Below, one piece after another: positions 26,163-35,138 of a stretch of DNA of 64,000 nucleotides (its first letter is position 1; every line of letters starts with the position of its first letter). The notes under the pieces are model-generated. The model had not been told where the DNA came from. It ran no database searches and saw nothing but the letters and a program-made list of their open reading frames with translations. Source of the DNA: Mycobacterium sp. KBS0706 (lineage in GTDB: Bacteria; Pseudomonadota; Alphaproteobacteria; DSM-16000; Inquilinaceae); NCBI RefSeq assembly GCF_005938675.2, contig NZ_VCCH02000001.1, positions 62,001-126,000 on the forward strand, given 5' to 3'. The position numbers were made by a program, and so were the translations under genes.

Positions 26163-27200
26163 ATGATCCGTTTCACCCGCCTCCTGCCCGCGGCAGTGCT
26201 GGCGGCCTGCATTGCCGCGCCCGCCATGGCCCGCGACCTGACCGTGGTGTCCTGGGGTGGCGCCTATCAGGATGCACAGCGCGAGTTGTATTTCGAGCCG
26301 TTCAAGGCCGCCGGCAACCCCATGCATGACGAAAGCTGGGACGGCGGCATCGGCGTGCTGCGCGCCAAGGTCGAGGGCGGCGATTCGAGCTGGGACGTGG
26401 TCCAGGTCGAATCCGAGGAGTTGGCGCTGGGCTGCGAGGAAGGCCTGTTCCAGCCGCTGAACTGGGACGCGATCGGCGGCCGCGACGCCTATCTGCCGGC
26501 GGCGGTGAACGATTGCGGCGTCGGCGCCATCGTCTACAACTTCATCCTCGCCTATGACGGCGCCAAGTTCAAAGACGGGCCGAAGAGCTGGGCCGATTTC
26601 TGGGACGTCAAGAAGTTCCCGGGCAAGCGGGCGATGCGCCAGGGGCCGAAGACCAATCTCGAGATCGCGCTGATGGCCGACGGCGTCGCCCCGGCCGATG
26701 TCTACAAGGTGCTGGCGACGCCGGAGGGCGTGGACCGCGCCTTCCGCAAGCTCGACGAGCTGAAGCCGAACCTGATCTGGTGGACCGCGGGCGCCCAGCC
26801 GCCGCAGATGCTGGCGGCCGGCGACGTCGCGATGACCACCGCCTATAACGGCCGCATCGCCGCCGCCAACACCGCCGACAAGAAGGACTTCAAGATCGTC
26901 TGGACCGGCAGCCTGTTCACCATCGACAGCTGGGTGATCCTGAAGGGCTCGCCCAATGTCGACGCCGCCACCAAGTTCCTGGCCTATATGGGCAAGCCGG
27001 AGAACCAGGCCAAGCTGCCGACCAAGATCACCTACGGCGTCACCAACAAGGCGGCGACGCCGCTGATCGCGGCGGAATACCTGCCCGGCCTGCCGACCAA
27101 CCCGGCCAACATGTCCCAGGCGGTCGAGCTGAACGCCGAGTTCTGGCTGGAGAACATCGACAGCCTGACCGAGCGCTTCAACACCTGGGCTGCGAAGTAG
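26163..27200 (+). CDS. ABC importer substrate-binding protein, spermidine/putrescine-type
   Basis: A 345-residue periplasmic binding protein. The signal MIRFTRLLPAAVLAACIAAPAMA is cleaved before RDLTVVSWGG, the sequence with which PotD-like/SBP_bac_8 proteins typically begin. ATG at 26163 is preceded by GGGAG; a GTG three codons upstream is the alternative. The downstream permeases are of the PotB/PotC type, so the ligand is probably a polyamine or a related cation. It is followed by a 209-base gap with a repeat before the first permease. Confidence 0.9.
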   Translation: MIRFTRLLPAAVLAACIAAPAMARDLTVVSWGGAYQDAQRELYFEPFKAAGNPMHDESWDGGIGVLRAKVEGGDSSWDVVQVESEELALGCEEGLFQPLNWDAIGGRDAYLPAAVNDCGVGAIVYNFILAYDGAKFKDGPKSWADFWDVKKFPGKRAMRQGPKTNLEIALMADGVAPADVYKVLATPEGVDRAFRKLDELKPNLIWWTAGAQPPQMLAAGDVAMTTAYNGRIAAANTADKKDFKIVWTGSLFTIDSWVILKGSPNVDAATKFLAYMGKPENQAKLPTKITYGVTNKAATPLIAAEYLPGLPTNPANMSQAVELNAEFWLENIDSLTERFNTWAAK

Positions 27201-27244
27201 GTGGCCGGTCGAAGATCGGTGAAGACCTCCGTCGTGAAGCTCAC

Positions 27245-27381
27245 ATTGCCTCTCCCGCTTGCGGGAGAGGTCGGAGCCGCGCAAGCGGCTCCGGGTGAGG
27301 GGAGTTCGTCGAGGCCTGGGCCAGCCCTCACCCGGTCTCGCTGCGCGAGCCCGACCTCTCCCGCCAGGCGGGAGAGGCAAT
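27245..27381. repeat. Inverted repeat element inside the ABC importer operon
   Basis: The left arm ATTGCCTCTCCCGC...GGGTGAGGG and the right arm CCCTCACCC...GCGGGAGAGGCAAT are inverted over about 57 bases each with a short centre. Each arm also folds on itself. The element lies between the binding-protein gene and the first permease gene, and could reduce permease expression relative to the binding protein. Confidence 0.85.
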
Positions 27382-27409
27382 ACGTTCCGCTCGTCGCAGG
27401 GATGCTGTC

Positions 27410-28642
27410 ATGACCGCCCTCGCCGAAGACGGCACTACCATCCGGCGGTCGCTGCGGCGGGCCGGGCGCAGGCGGCGGATCGAGGCGTGGCTGCTGCTGG
27501 CGCCGCTGATCGCCTTCCTGCTGCTGGTCTTCGTGGCGCCGATCGCCGGCATGCTGTGGCGCGCGATCGACGACCGCGACGTGGGCCCGGTGATGCCACG
27601 CACCGTCGCCGCCCTGGCCGATTGGCACGGCGACGGGCTGCCGGGCGAGGACGCCTTCGCCGCCTTGGCCGCCGACCTGGCCCAGGCGCGCGCCGACAAG
27701 ACCCTGCCGACGGCCGCGCGCCGCCTGAACTACGACCGCAACGGCTACCGCACGGTCATCACCAACACCGCGCGCAAGCTGCCCGACTCACCCAAAGGCA
27801 GCTGGCAGGAGACCTTCACGGCCCTCGACCCGGCCTGGGGCAGCCCCGAGATCTGGGGCGCCATCGCCCGCGCCGCCGGGCCGACCACCGATTTCTACCT
27901 GCTGGCGGCGCTGGACCTGCGCCGCGATGCCGCCGGGACGGTCCTCGCCTCCCCGCCCGACGAGGCGATCTATCGCGACGTGTTTCTGCGCACCTTCCTG
28001 GTGGCGCTGTCGGTCACCGCGCTGTGCCTGGTCATCGGCTTCCCGGTGGCCTATCTGCTGGCGACCCGGCCGCCGCGGATCGCCAACATCCTGATGATCC
28101 TGGTGCTGCTGCCGTTCTGGACCTCGCTGCTGGTCCGCACCACCGCCTGGGTGGTGCTGCTGCAGACCAACGGCGTGGTCAACGAGATCATCACCGGGCT
28201 CGGCCTGGCCGGGGAGCCGCTGCAGCTGGTCTACAACCGGGTCGGCGTGCTGGTCGCCATGACCCATGTGCTGCTGCCCTACATGATCCTGCCGCTGTAC
28301 AGTGTCATGCGCTCGATCCCGCCGGCGCATCTGCGCGCCGCCTATTCGCTCGGCGCCCGGCCGGTCGGCGCCTTCCTGCGGGTCTACCTGCCGCAGACCC
28401 TGCCGGGGATCGGCGCCGGCGCCCTGCTCGTCTTCATCCTGGCGCTCGGCTACTACATCACCCCGGCGTTGGTCGGCGGGCCGGCGGACCAGATGATCAG
28501 CTGGTTCATCGCCTTCTACACCACCAGCACGGTCAACTGGGGCATGGCCTCGGCCCTCGGCCTCCTGCTGCTGGTCGCCACCCTCGCCCTCTACGCGGTC
28601 TATGCCCGGCTGGTGGGCGCCGACCGCATGCGGCTGGGCTGA
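27410..28642 (+). CDS. ABC importer permease, PotB-like
   Basis: A 410-residue inner-membrane permease, longer than the usual 280-300. The extra length is a roughly 150-residue loop between the first helix (about 25-47) and the second (about 200-222). The EAA-type loop that contacts the ATPase is RAAYSLGARPVGAFLRVYLP near residue 310. Six core helices are visible. Its ATG follows the repeat element, and it is adjacent to a second permease whose start comes five bases after this stop. Confidence 0.9.
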   Translation: MTALAEDGTTIRRSLRRAGRRRRIEAWLLLAPLIAFLLLVFVAPIAGMLWRAIDDRDVGPVMPRTVAALADWHGDGLPGEDAFAALAADLAQARADKTLPTAARRLNYDRNGYRTVITNTARKLPDSPKGSWQETFTALDPAWGSPEIWGAIARAAGPTTDFYLLAALDLRRDAAGTVLASPPDEAIYRDVFLRTFLVALSVTALCLVIGFPVAYLLATRPPRIANILMILVLLPFWTSLLVRTTAWVVLLQTNGVVNEIITGLGLAGEPLQLVYNRVGVLVAMTHVLLPYMILPLYSVMRSIPPAHLRAAYSLGARPVGAFLRVYLPQTLPGIGAGALLVFILALGYYITPALVGGPADQMISWFIAFYTTSTVNWGMASALGLLLLVATLALYAVYARLVGADRMRLG

Positions 28643-28647
28643 CCGCC

Positions 28648-29460
28648 ATGCGGATCTTCGAAAGCCTGCGCTTCTGGCGCGCGCTGCTGTGGCTGACCGG
28701 CGGCACCACGCTGCTGTTCCTGATCGCGCCGATCCTGGCGATCATGCCGCTGTCCTTCAATGGCGGCTCCTTCCTGGTCTATCCACTGGACGGCGTGTCG
28801 CTGCGCTGGTTCGAGGAGTTCTTCGAGTCCGAGCGCTGGATGGGGGCGCTGGCCAACAGCCTGATCGTCGGCGGCGCCACCACGGTGCTGGCGACCGCGC
28901 TGGGCATCCCGGCGGCGCTGGGGCTGAACCACGCGCCGCTGCGCTTCCGCGGCCTGCTGACCGGCCTGTTGCTGTCGCCGATGATCGTGCCGGTGGTGAT
29001 CGTGGCCGTCGGCCTCTACTTCGCCTTCGCCGCGGTCGGGCTGACCAACAGCTATGCCGGGCTGATCCTGGCGCACACCGCGCTGGCCGCGCCCTTCGTC
29101 GTCATCACCGTCGGCGCCACGCTGCAGGGGCTGGACCGCAACCTGCCGCGCGCCGCCTCCAGCCTCGGCGCCCGGCCGACCACCGTATTCTACCGGGTGA
29201 CGCTGCCGCTGATCCTGCCCGGCGTCGTGTCGGGGGCGCTGTTCGCCTTCGTCACCTCCTTCGACGAGGTGGTGGTGGCGCTGCTGCTGGCCGGGCCGGG
29301 CCAGCGCACCCTGCCGCGCGAGATGTTCAACGGCATCCGCGAGAGCATCACCCCGACCATCACCGCCGCCGCCAGCGTGCTGATCGTGGTCTCGACCCTG
29401 ATGCTGGTCGCGATCGAGGCGCTGCGCCGCCGCGGCGAAAGGCTGCGGGCCCGGCGCTGA
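28648..29460 (+). CDS. ABC importer permease, PotC-like
   Basis: A 270-residue permease with six helices, normal for PotC. The coupling loop reads RAASSLGARPTTVFYRVTLP, close to that of its partner. It begins MRIFESLRFWRALLWLTGG five bases after the first permease stops. No ATP-binding subunit gene follows: the next gene is an ArsR regulator. The ATPase must be supplied from another locus. Confidence 0.92.
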   Translation: MRIFESLRFWRALLWLTGGTTLLFLIAPILAIMPLSFNGGSFLVYPLDGVSLRWFEEFFESERWMGALANSLIVGGATTVLATALGIPAALGLNHAPLRFRGLLTGLLLSPMIVPVVIVAVGLYFAFAAVGLTNSYAGLILAHTALAAPFVVITVGATLQGLDRNLPRAASSLGARPTTVFYRVTLPLILPGVVSGALFAFVTSFDEVVVALLLAGPGQRTLPREMFNGIRESITPTITAAASVLIVVSTLMLVAIEALRRRGERLRARR

Positions 29461-29496
29461 CTTGCCGGCCCCGTAGCGTCGGGAGTACTGAAGCGC

Positions 29497-29832
29497 ATGC
29501 TTCAGCATCCCCTCGACCTGATGTTCCAGGCCCTGGCCGACCCCAGCCGGCGGGTGATGGTGGAGCGGCTGAGCCGCGGCCCGGCCTCGGTCAGCGAGCT
29601 GGCCAGGCCCTTCGCCATGTCGCTGTCGGCCGTGGTCCAGCATCTGGCGGTGCTGGAGGCCAGCGGCCTGGTGCGGTCGGAGAAGATCGGCCGCGTGCGC
29701 ACCTGCCGGATCGAGCCGGCGGCGCTGCAATCGGCCGAGCAATGGCTCAGCGACCGGCGGCTGAGCTGGGAGCACAAGCTGGACCGGCTCGGCGACTTCC
29801 TCGCCGCCGCGCCGGACGAGCCCTCCCCTTAG
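29497..29832 (+). CDS. ArsR-family (winged-helix) transcriptional regulator
   Basis: A 111-residue regulator of the type HPLDLMFQALADPSRRVMVERL...SVSELARPFAMSLSAVVQHLAVLE, with no obvious metal-binding cysteines, so it belongs to the non-metal branch that often pairs with an SRPBCC-domain protein. None is present here. It lies 36 bases behind the last permease on the same strand and its stop overlaps that of the convergent APC permease by four bases. Confidence 0.9.
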   Translation: MLQHPLDLMFQALADPSRRVMVERLSRGPASVSELARPFAMSLSAVVQHLAVLEASGLVRSEKIGRVRTCRIEPAALQSAEQWLSDRRLSWEHKLDRLGDFLAAAPDEPSP

Positions 29833-31241
29833 TTCACCGGCCCGACCCCGCCGATATCCTCCATTGCCGGGTCGCCGGCCGTCTGGCCGGTGGCGCGGTT
29901 GATCAGCACCGTGACGACCCAGAGGCCGACGCCGATCGCCAGCAGGATGCCGGCGATGACGTATTGCTCGGGGTTGCGCCCGGTCCAGGGACCGGCGAGG
30001 AAGGCGCAGGTCGCGGCGCCCACCACCGGCAGGACCGTCGGGGTGCGGAAATGGCTGTGCTCGACCGGGTCGCGGCGCAGCACCAGCACGGCGACATTGA
30101 CCACGGTGAAGACGCAGAGCAGCAGCAGCGCCGTGGTGCCGCCCAGCGCCGGCACGCCGCCGACGAAGCCGATCAGGCCGAAGGCCAGGAGCGTGGTGAA
30201 GCCGATGGCGATATAGGGCGTGCGCCGCCCGGCATGGACCCGGCCGAGCACATTGGGCAGCACCCGTTCGCGGCTCATGCCATAGACCAGCCGGCTGGCC
30301 ATCAGCATGTTGATCAGGGCGCTGTTGGCGACCGCGAACATGGTGATGAAGCCGAAGATCTCCAGCGGGAAGCCGGGCGCGCCGGCCTGCACCACCTTCA
30401 GCAGCGGCGTCTCGCCCTCGCCCAGCTGCTCCGGCGGCACCAGGGTGATCGACGAGATCGACACCAGCACATAGATCACGCCGGTGATGCACAGCCCGGC
30501 CAGCAGCACCTTCGGGAAGATGCTGCTCGGCTCGCGGCACTCCTCGGCCATGTTGACCGAATCCTCGAAGCCGACCATGGCGAAGAAGGCGAGGGTGGTG
30601 GCGGCGATCACCGACCAGAACACGCCGCGGTCGGTGGTGCCGAACTGGGTGACGCGCGACACGTCCCCCTCTCCGGCCCCGATCGCCCACAGCCCGATGC
30701 AGATGATGATCAGCAGGCCGGTCAGCTCGACCAGGGTTAGCACGACATTGGCCTTCACGCTTTCGCCGACGCCGCGGAAGTTGACGATCGCCACCACCGC
30801 CATGAAGGCCAGGCCGATCAGGGTGACGCCGCCGGGCGACAGGCCGAGGGCGAAGGCGTTGGACAGGTTGGCGGCGAAGGCGCGCGAGGCGGTCGACGCC
30901 GAGGTGATGCCCGAGCACATCACCGCGAAGGCGACGATGAAGGTGATGAAATGGATGCCGAACGCCTTGTGCGTGTACAGCGCGGCGCCGGCGGCACGCG
31001 GGTACTTGGTCACCAGCTCGAGATAGCTGAAGGCGGTGACCAGGGCGACGGCGAAGGCCACCAGGAAGGGCAGCCAGACGACGCCGCCGACCTGCTTCGC
31101 CACCTGCCCGGTCAGGGCGTAGATGCCGGTGCCGAGAATGTCGCCGACGATGAACAGCAGCAGCAGCCAGGGGCCCATCACCCGGTGCAGGCTCGGCTCC
31201 ACGGCCGGCGTTCTGCCGGCGTCCTTGGCGATATCGACCAT
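29829..31241 (-). CDS. APC-superfamily amino acid permease
   Basis: A 470-residue transporter with twelve membrane helices. The helix-1 unwound motif is GDILGTGIYALTG and the helix-6 region is FFAMVGFEDSVNMAEECREPSSIFPK, both typical of the cationic amino acid transporter (YhdG/CAT-like) group. AGGGGG before the ATG at 31241 fixes the start; the frame upstream of it is the repeat element. Substrate is probably an amino acid taken up with protons. Confidence 0.92.
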   Translation of the reverse strand: MVDIAKDAGRTPAVEPSLHRVMGPWLLLLFIVGDILGTGIYALTGQVAKQVGGVVWLPFLVAFAVALVTAFSYLELVTKYPRAAGAALYTHKAFGIHFITFIVAFAVMCSGITSASTASRAFAANLSNAFALGLSPGGVTLIGLAFMAVVAIVNFRGVGESVKANVVLTLVELTGLLIIICIGLWAIGAGEGDVSRVTQFGTTDRGVFWSVIAATTLAFFAMVGFEDSVNMAEECREPSSIFPKVLLAGLCITGVIYVLVSISSITLVPPEQLGEGETPLLKVVQAGAPGFPLEIFGFITMFAVANSALINMLMASRLVYGMSRERVLPNVLGRVHAGRRTPYIAIGFTTLLAFGLIGFVGGVPALGGTTALLLLCVFTVVNVAVLVLRRDPVEHSHFRTPTVLPVVGAATCAFLAGPWTGRNPEQYVIAGILLAIGVGLWVVTVLINRATGQTAGDPAMEDIGGVGPVN

Positions 31242-31360
31242 CAATTCCCCCTTCCGACGATCGTATGCGGATATGCATGAAACAGCATTTCCCCAGGAAT
31301 GTCGCCGTGGAAGCCGATGATCTCCAGGACAGAAGAGAAGAAGAAGGATTCTCCCCTTAC

Positions 31361-31438
31361 TGTCATGCCCGGGCTCGACCCAGGCATCCAGAAGCTGTCG
31401 AGACCCTCTGGATTGCCGTCTCAAGCCCGGCAATGACA
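31361..31438. repeat. Intergenic inverted repeat (TGTCAT..GCCCGGGCT / AGCCCGGCAATGACA)
   Basis: The ends mirror each other and an inner pair (CATCCAGA and TCTGGATTG) also matches. It is the TGTCATnCCCGGGCTTGACCCGG type of repeat known from many Rhizobiales and Rhodospirillales genomes. It lies between the APC permease start and the SDR stop; the 237-base gap holds nothing else I can identify. Confidence 0.8.
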
Positions 31439-31478
31439 GGAAGTGAGGTGGCAATTCCTCAGTTCGACTGCGCTGTGT

Positions 31479-32309
31479 TCAATCCTCGAAGCCGGTCGAT
31501 TCCGCCAGGCTGCGCCACTGCCCCAGCTCCTGGGCGACGAAGGCGTTCTTGGCCTCGATCCGCTCGACCGTGTCGCGGCCGAGCGGCAGGCGCACCGGCG
31601 GGGCGTCGGCGGCGACCACCTGGCGCAGCGCCTGGGCCAGCTTCTTCGGGTCGCCTGGCTGCTGGTAGTTGTGCCCGGCCGCGAAGTCGCGCATCCGGCC
31701 GACCGTCTCGGCATAGTCGGCGATCTCGGCCCGGGTCCGGATCAGCGAGCTGCCGTCCAGGAAGTTGGTGCGGAAGAAGCCGGGCTCGACCACCGTGGCG
31801 TGGATGCCGAGCGGCGCCAGCTCCGCCGCCAGCGCCTCGGTCAGCCCCTCGACCGCGAATTTGGTGGCTCCGTAGACGCCCCAGCCCGGATAGGCCTGGT
31901 AGCCGCCGACCGAGGAGATGTTGAGGATGTGACCTGAGCGCTGGCGGCGCAGCTGCGGCAGCACCGCCCTGGTCACGGCCAGCAGGCCGAAGACATTGGT
32001 GCCGAACAGCCGCTCGACCTCCCCGGCATCCGCCTCCTCGACAGCGCCGAGCAGGCCGTAGCCGGCATTGTTGACCAGGACGTCGATCCGGCCGAAGCGC
32101 TCGACCGCCGCCTTCGCCGCCGCCTGGGCCTGGGCCTCGTCGGTGACGTCGAGCGCCAGCGGCAGCAGGCTGGGATGATCGCCGAAGCGCCCGGTGATCG
32201 CCTTGGCGTCCCGCGCGGCCGCCGCCACGGCGTCGCCGCCGTCCAGCACCGCCTGGGTGATTTCGGCGCCGATGCCGCGCGACGCCCCGGTGATGAACCA
32301 GACCTTCAT
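31479..32309 (-). CDS. Short-chain dehydrogenase/reductase
   Basis: A 276-residue SDR. Cofactor motif TGASRGIGAEIT, structural NNAG (VNNAGYGLLG), and catalytic NISSVGG...YGATKFAVEGL are all intact. The C-terminal extension after residue 190 (FFRTNFLDGSSLI...) is typical of the group annotated as oxidoreductases acting on unknown carbonyls. It is divergent from a LysR gene, with an inverted repeat in the 124-base gap, so it is probably controlled by that regulator. Confidence 0.92.
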   Translation of the reverse strand: MKVWFITGASRGIGAEITQAVLDGGDAVAAAARDAKAITGRFGDHPSLLPLALDVTDEAQAQAAAKAAVERFGRIDVLVNNAGYGLLGAVEEADAGEVERLFGTNVFGLLAVTRAVLPQLRRQRSGHILNISSVGGYQAYPGWGVYGATKFAVEGLTEALAAELAPLGIHATVVEPGFFRTNFLDGSSLIRTRAEIADYAETVGRMRDFAAGHNYQQPGDPKKLAQALRQVVAADAPPVRLPLGRDTVERIEAKNAFVAQELGQWRSLAESTGFED

Positions 32310-32376
32310 GATGCCCTCCTTCGAGATGCCGGACCGCCCCGCGGGCCGTCCGTGGTTTCGAATTTAAGGGCTGGCG

Positions 32377-32400
32377 GATTGAACAATAACCCGCTCAATC
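32377..32400. promoter_or_regulatory. Candidate LysR operator in the SDR/LysR divergent region
   Basis: GATTGA (32377-32382) and TCAATC (32395-32400) are perfect inverted arms separated by 12 bases, a LysR-type arrangement, 33 bases before the regulator's ATG. A further ATTGA half-site follows at about 32412. Confidence 0.5.
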
Positions 32401-32433
32401 TTCCATTGGTCATTGAGAAAAGGTCAGCAATGC

Positions 32434-33333
32434 ATGGCCCGGATCGACTTCCCCGGCCTGTCCGCCTTCGTCGCCGTGGCGACCCATCGCAGCTTCCGCC
32501 GCGCCGCGGCCGAGCTGGGCGTCTCGCCCTCCGCCGTCAGCCACCTGCTGCGCGACCTGGAGGAGCGGCTGGGCGTGCGCCTGCTGAACCGCACCACCCG
32601 CAGCGTCGCGCCGTCCGATGCCGGGGCGCGGCTGTTGCAGCGGCTGCAGCCGATGTTCCGCGACCTGGGCGACGCGCTGGAGGAGGTCAACGCGTTCCGC
32701 GACGTGCCGGCCGGCACGCTGCGCCTCAACGCCGCCCACCAGGCGGCGCGGATGGTGCTGGCGCCGATCATGGCGCGCTTCGTCCGGACCTATCCGCAGA
32801 TGCGGCTGGAGATCGTCGCCGATGACGACCTGGTCGACGTCGTCGCCGGCGGCTTCGACGCCGGGCTGCGCTTCGGCGAGAGCCTGGAGCAGGACATGAT
32901 CGCCGTCCGCTTCGGCCCGCGCCAGCGCTGGGCCATCATCGCCGCGCCGGACTATCTCGATGGCCGCGAGCGGCCCCGGACTCCGCATGAGCTGAAGGGG
33001 CACGACTGCATCCGCTACCGCTTCCACAGCGGCGCCTTCTTCCGCTGGGAGTTCGAGAAGGATGGCGAGGCGCTGGAGGTCGAGGCCGACGGTCCGCTGA
33101 CGCTGGGCGACCAGGAGTTGATGCTGCGGGCGGCGGTGGACGGCGCCGGCATCGCCTGCGTGTTCGAGGCGGTGGCGGCCCCGGCCCTGGCCGACGGGCG
33201 GGTTGTCCGCCTGCTGGAGGATTGGTGCCCGGACTTCCCCGGCTTCTTCCTCTACTACCCCAGCCGGCGGCAGCTGCCGCTGGGGCTGCGGGCGTTCATC
33301 GACATGGCGCGCGAGGAATGGCCGGAAGCCTGA
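32434..33333 (+). CDS. LysR-family transcriptional regulator (CrgA-like), divergent from an SDR
   Basis: A 299-residue LysR protein. Helix-turn-helix: FPGLSAFVAVATHRSFRRAAAEL and VSPSAVSHLLRDLEERLG, then the RLLNRTTRSVAPSDAG linker. This branch commonly regulates an adjacent, divergently transcribed SDR or oxidoreductase, which fits its neighbour. The ATG at 32434 matches the family start; a TTG at 32413 would add seven residues. Confidence 0.93.
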   Translation: MARIDFPGLSAFVAVATHRSFRRAAAELGVSPSAVSHLLRDLEERLGVRLLNRTTRSVAPSDAGARLLQRLQPMFRDLGDALEEVNAFRDVPAGTLRLNAAHQAARMVLAPIMARFVRTYPQMRLEIVADDDLVDVVAGGFDAGLRFGESLEQDMIAVRFGPRQRWAIIAAPDYLDGRERPRTPHELKGHDCIRYRFHSGAFFRWEFEKDGEALEVEADGPLTLGDQELMLRAAVDGAGIACVFEAVAAPALADGRVVRLLEDWCPDFPGFFLYYPSRRQLPLGLRAFIDMAREEWPEA

Positions 33334-33367
33334 CGAACCCGGGGACAGCCGCTATGAAACCGTTTCA

Positions 33368-33397
33368 TTGCAGAATTATTGATCCCTTGGATAGAAT
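33368..33397 (+). promoter_or_regulatory. Candidate sigma-70 promoter for the RTX gene
   Basis: TTGCAG (33368-33373) and TAGAAT (33392-33397) are separated by 18 bases in an unusually AT-rich 170-base gap. The region downstream contains an inverted pair AATCTTC (33420-33426) and GAAGATT (33442-33448) in the presumed leader. Confidence 0.4.
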
Positions 33398-33503
33398 TTA
33401 AGCTCAGGACTCCTGGTAGAATCTTCTGCAAAATCCTCTCGGAAGATTTCAGCGGCGCCGACCGCTCACGATATCCGGTGCCGCCCTGCGAAGGGGGAAC
33501 GAC

Positions 33504-35078
33504 ATGGCGATTATCGAAGGAACCGAGCAGGACGATGTCCTGACCGGCACCGAGACCGACGATTCGATCTACGGCTATGGCGGCGATGACACGCTCGACG
33601 GCGGCGCCGGCGCCGACCGGATCGAGGGCGGGGCCGGGATCGACACGGCGTCCTATCAGCAGTCCGGCGGCGGCGTTTCCGTCAGCCTGCTGCTCGGGAC
33701 CGCGACCGGCGGGGATGCCGAGGGCGACAGTCTCAGCGGCATCGAAGGACTGACGGGGTCCTATTTCGACGACAGGCTGGCCGGCGACAGCGGGGCGAAC
33801 ACGCTCCTGGGCGGCGTCGGCGCCGACGTGCTCTACGGCCACAGCGGCGACGACCACCTCGACGGCAGCTGGGGCGATGACATCCTGGTCGGAGGCCCCG
33901 GCGCCGACACGCTGGTCGGCGGCGCCGACCAGGCGGACTGGGCCTCGTACCACACCAGCGCGACCGGGGTGAACGTCGATCTCGCGACCGGGACGGGCAG
34001 TGCGGGTGACGCGCTCGGCGACGTCCTGACCGGAATCGAGAGGGTGCTCGGATCGGCCCATGACGACATCCTGACCGGCAGCGGCGGCGACGACCGGCTC
34101 CAAGGTGCTGAGGGCGACGACACGCTCGCCGGCGGGGACGGCCTCGACGCGCTCTATGGCGGCACCGGCGCGGATGCCCTGTCGGGCGAGGCCGGGAACG
34201 ACATCCTCGAGGGCGGCGCGGGGGCCGACAGGCTCGACGGCGGCGCCGGCAGCAACACGGCGTCCTACCGGCATTCGGCCGCCGCGGTGACGATCGATCT
34301 CGCGACCGGCGCCACATCGGGCGGCGATGCGGCGGGCGACGCCTATGCCGGGATCGCGAATATCCGCGGGTCGGCCCATGACGACGTGCTGTCCGGCGAT
34401 GCCGGGATCAACATCCTCTATGGCCAGGCCGGGGACGACCTGCTCAACGGCCATGGTGGGAAGGACCTGCTCATCGGCGGGGACGGCATCGACACGGTCA
34501 CCTTCGCCGACGCGGCGGCCGGGGTGCATGTCCGGATCGACGGCGAGCCGACCTATCGGACCTGCGAGATCCGCGACGTCGAGAACCTGATCGGGTCCGC
34601 CTTCGACGACACGCTCGGCGGTACCGGGTACGCCAACCGCATGGAAGGCGGGGACGGCGCGGACTGGCTGGTCGCCGCCGGCGGCGACGACACGCTTCTC
34701 GGCGGCAGCGGCAACGACCGCCTGGACGCGGAGTATGGTGCGGATGTGCTGACCGGCGGTGCCGGCGCCGACACCTTCGTCTACCGGGTGTTCAGCGACA
34801 GCACCGTGGACGCCGCCGGCCGCGACCGGATCGAGGATTTCTCCGCGGCCGAGGGGGACTGTATCAACCTGCGGAGCATCGGTGCCGACGGCTCCTGGAA
34901 CGGGAAGTTCAGCTTCACCGCGGGCGGCGCCTTCACCGGCCTCGCCGGCGAGCTGATCATCGTCGCCGGGGACAGTCTGTCGAGCGTCTACGGCGACCGC
35001 GATGGCGACCGGGTCGCCGATATGGCGATCGACGTGGTCACCGCCACCGCGCTGACCGCCGCCGACTTCGTGCTCTGA
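33504..35078 (+). CDS. RTX (haemolysin-type calcium-binding repeat) protein
   Basis: A 524-residue protein made of GGxGxDxLx nonapeptide blocks from its first residues (GTETDDSIYGYGGDDTLDGG) to about residue 425, giving Ca-binding parallel beta-rolls separated by linkers such as TASYQQSGGGVSVSLLLG. The C-terminal 100 residues (DTFVYRVFSDSTVDAAGRDRIEDFSAAEGD...) are the serralysin-type C-terminal domain that carries the type I secretion signal. There is no catalytic domain, so it may be an extracellular structural or adhesive protein. No ABC exporter, HlyD or TolC gene is adjacent; the exporter must be encoded elsewhere. Confidence 0.92.
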   Translation: MAIIEGTEQDDVLTGTETDDSIYGYGGDDTLDGGAGADRIEGGAGIDTASYQQSGGGVSVSLLLGTATGGDAEGDSLSGIEGLTGSYFDDRLAGDSGANTLLGGVGADVLYGHSGDDHLDGSWGDDILVGGPGADTLVGGADQADWASYHTSATGVNVDLATGTGSAGDALGDVLTGIERVLGSAHDDILTGSGGDDRLQGAEGDDTLAGGDGLDALYGGTGADALSGEAGNDILEGGAGADRLDGGAGSNTASYRHSAAAVTIDLATGATSGGDAAGDAYAGIANIRGSAHDDVLSGDAGINILYGQAGDDLLNGHGGKDLLIGGDGIDTVTFADAAAGVHVRIDGEPTYRTCEIRDVENLIGSAFDDTLGGTGYANRMEGGDGADWLVAAGGDDTLLGGSGNDRLDAEYGADVLTGGAGADTFVYRVFSDSTVDAAGRDRIEDFSAAEGDCINLRSIGADGSWNGKFSFTAGGAFTGLAGELIIVAGDSLSSVYGDRDGDRVADMAIDVVTATALTAADFVL

Positions 35079-35082
35079 TCGG

Positions 35083-35114
35083 AAAAGGCCCGGACCTCCC
35101 GGTCCGGGCCTTTT
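35083..35114. terminator. Bidirectional intrinsic terminator between the RTX gene and dps
   Basis: A 14-base perfect stem (AAAAGGCCCGGACC and its complement) closes a TCCC loop, with a T tract downstream on the plus strand and an A tract upstream that serves as the T tract for the minus strand. It lies five bases after the RTX stop and 25 bases beyond the dps stop, so it can end both transcripts. Confidence 0.93.
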
Positions 35115-35138
35115 CTGTCCGACGGATGCCGGAGCCGC

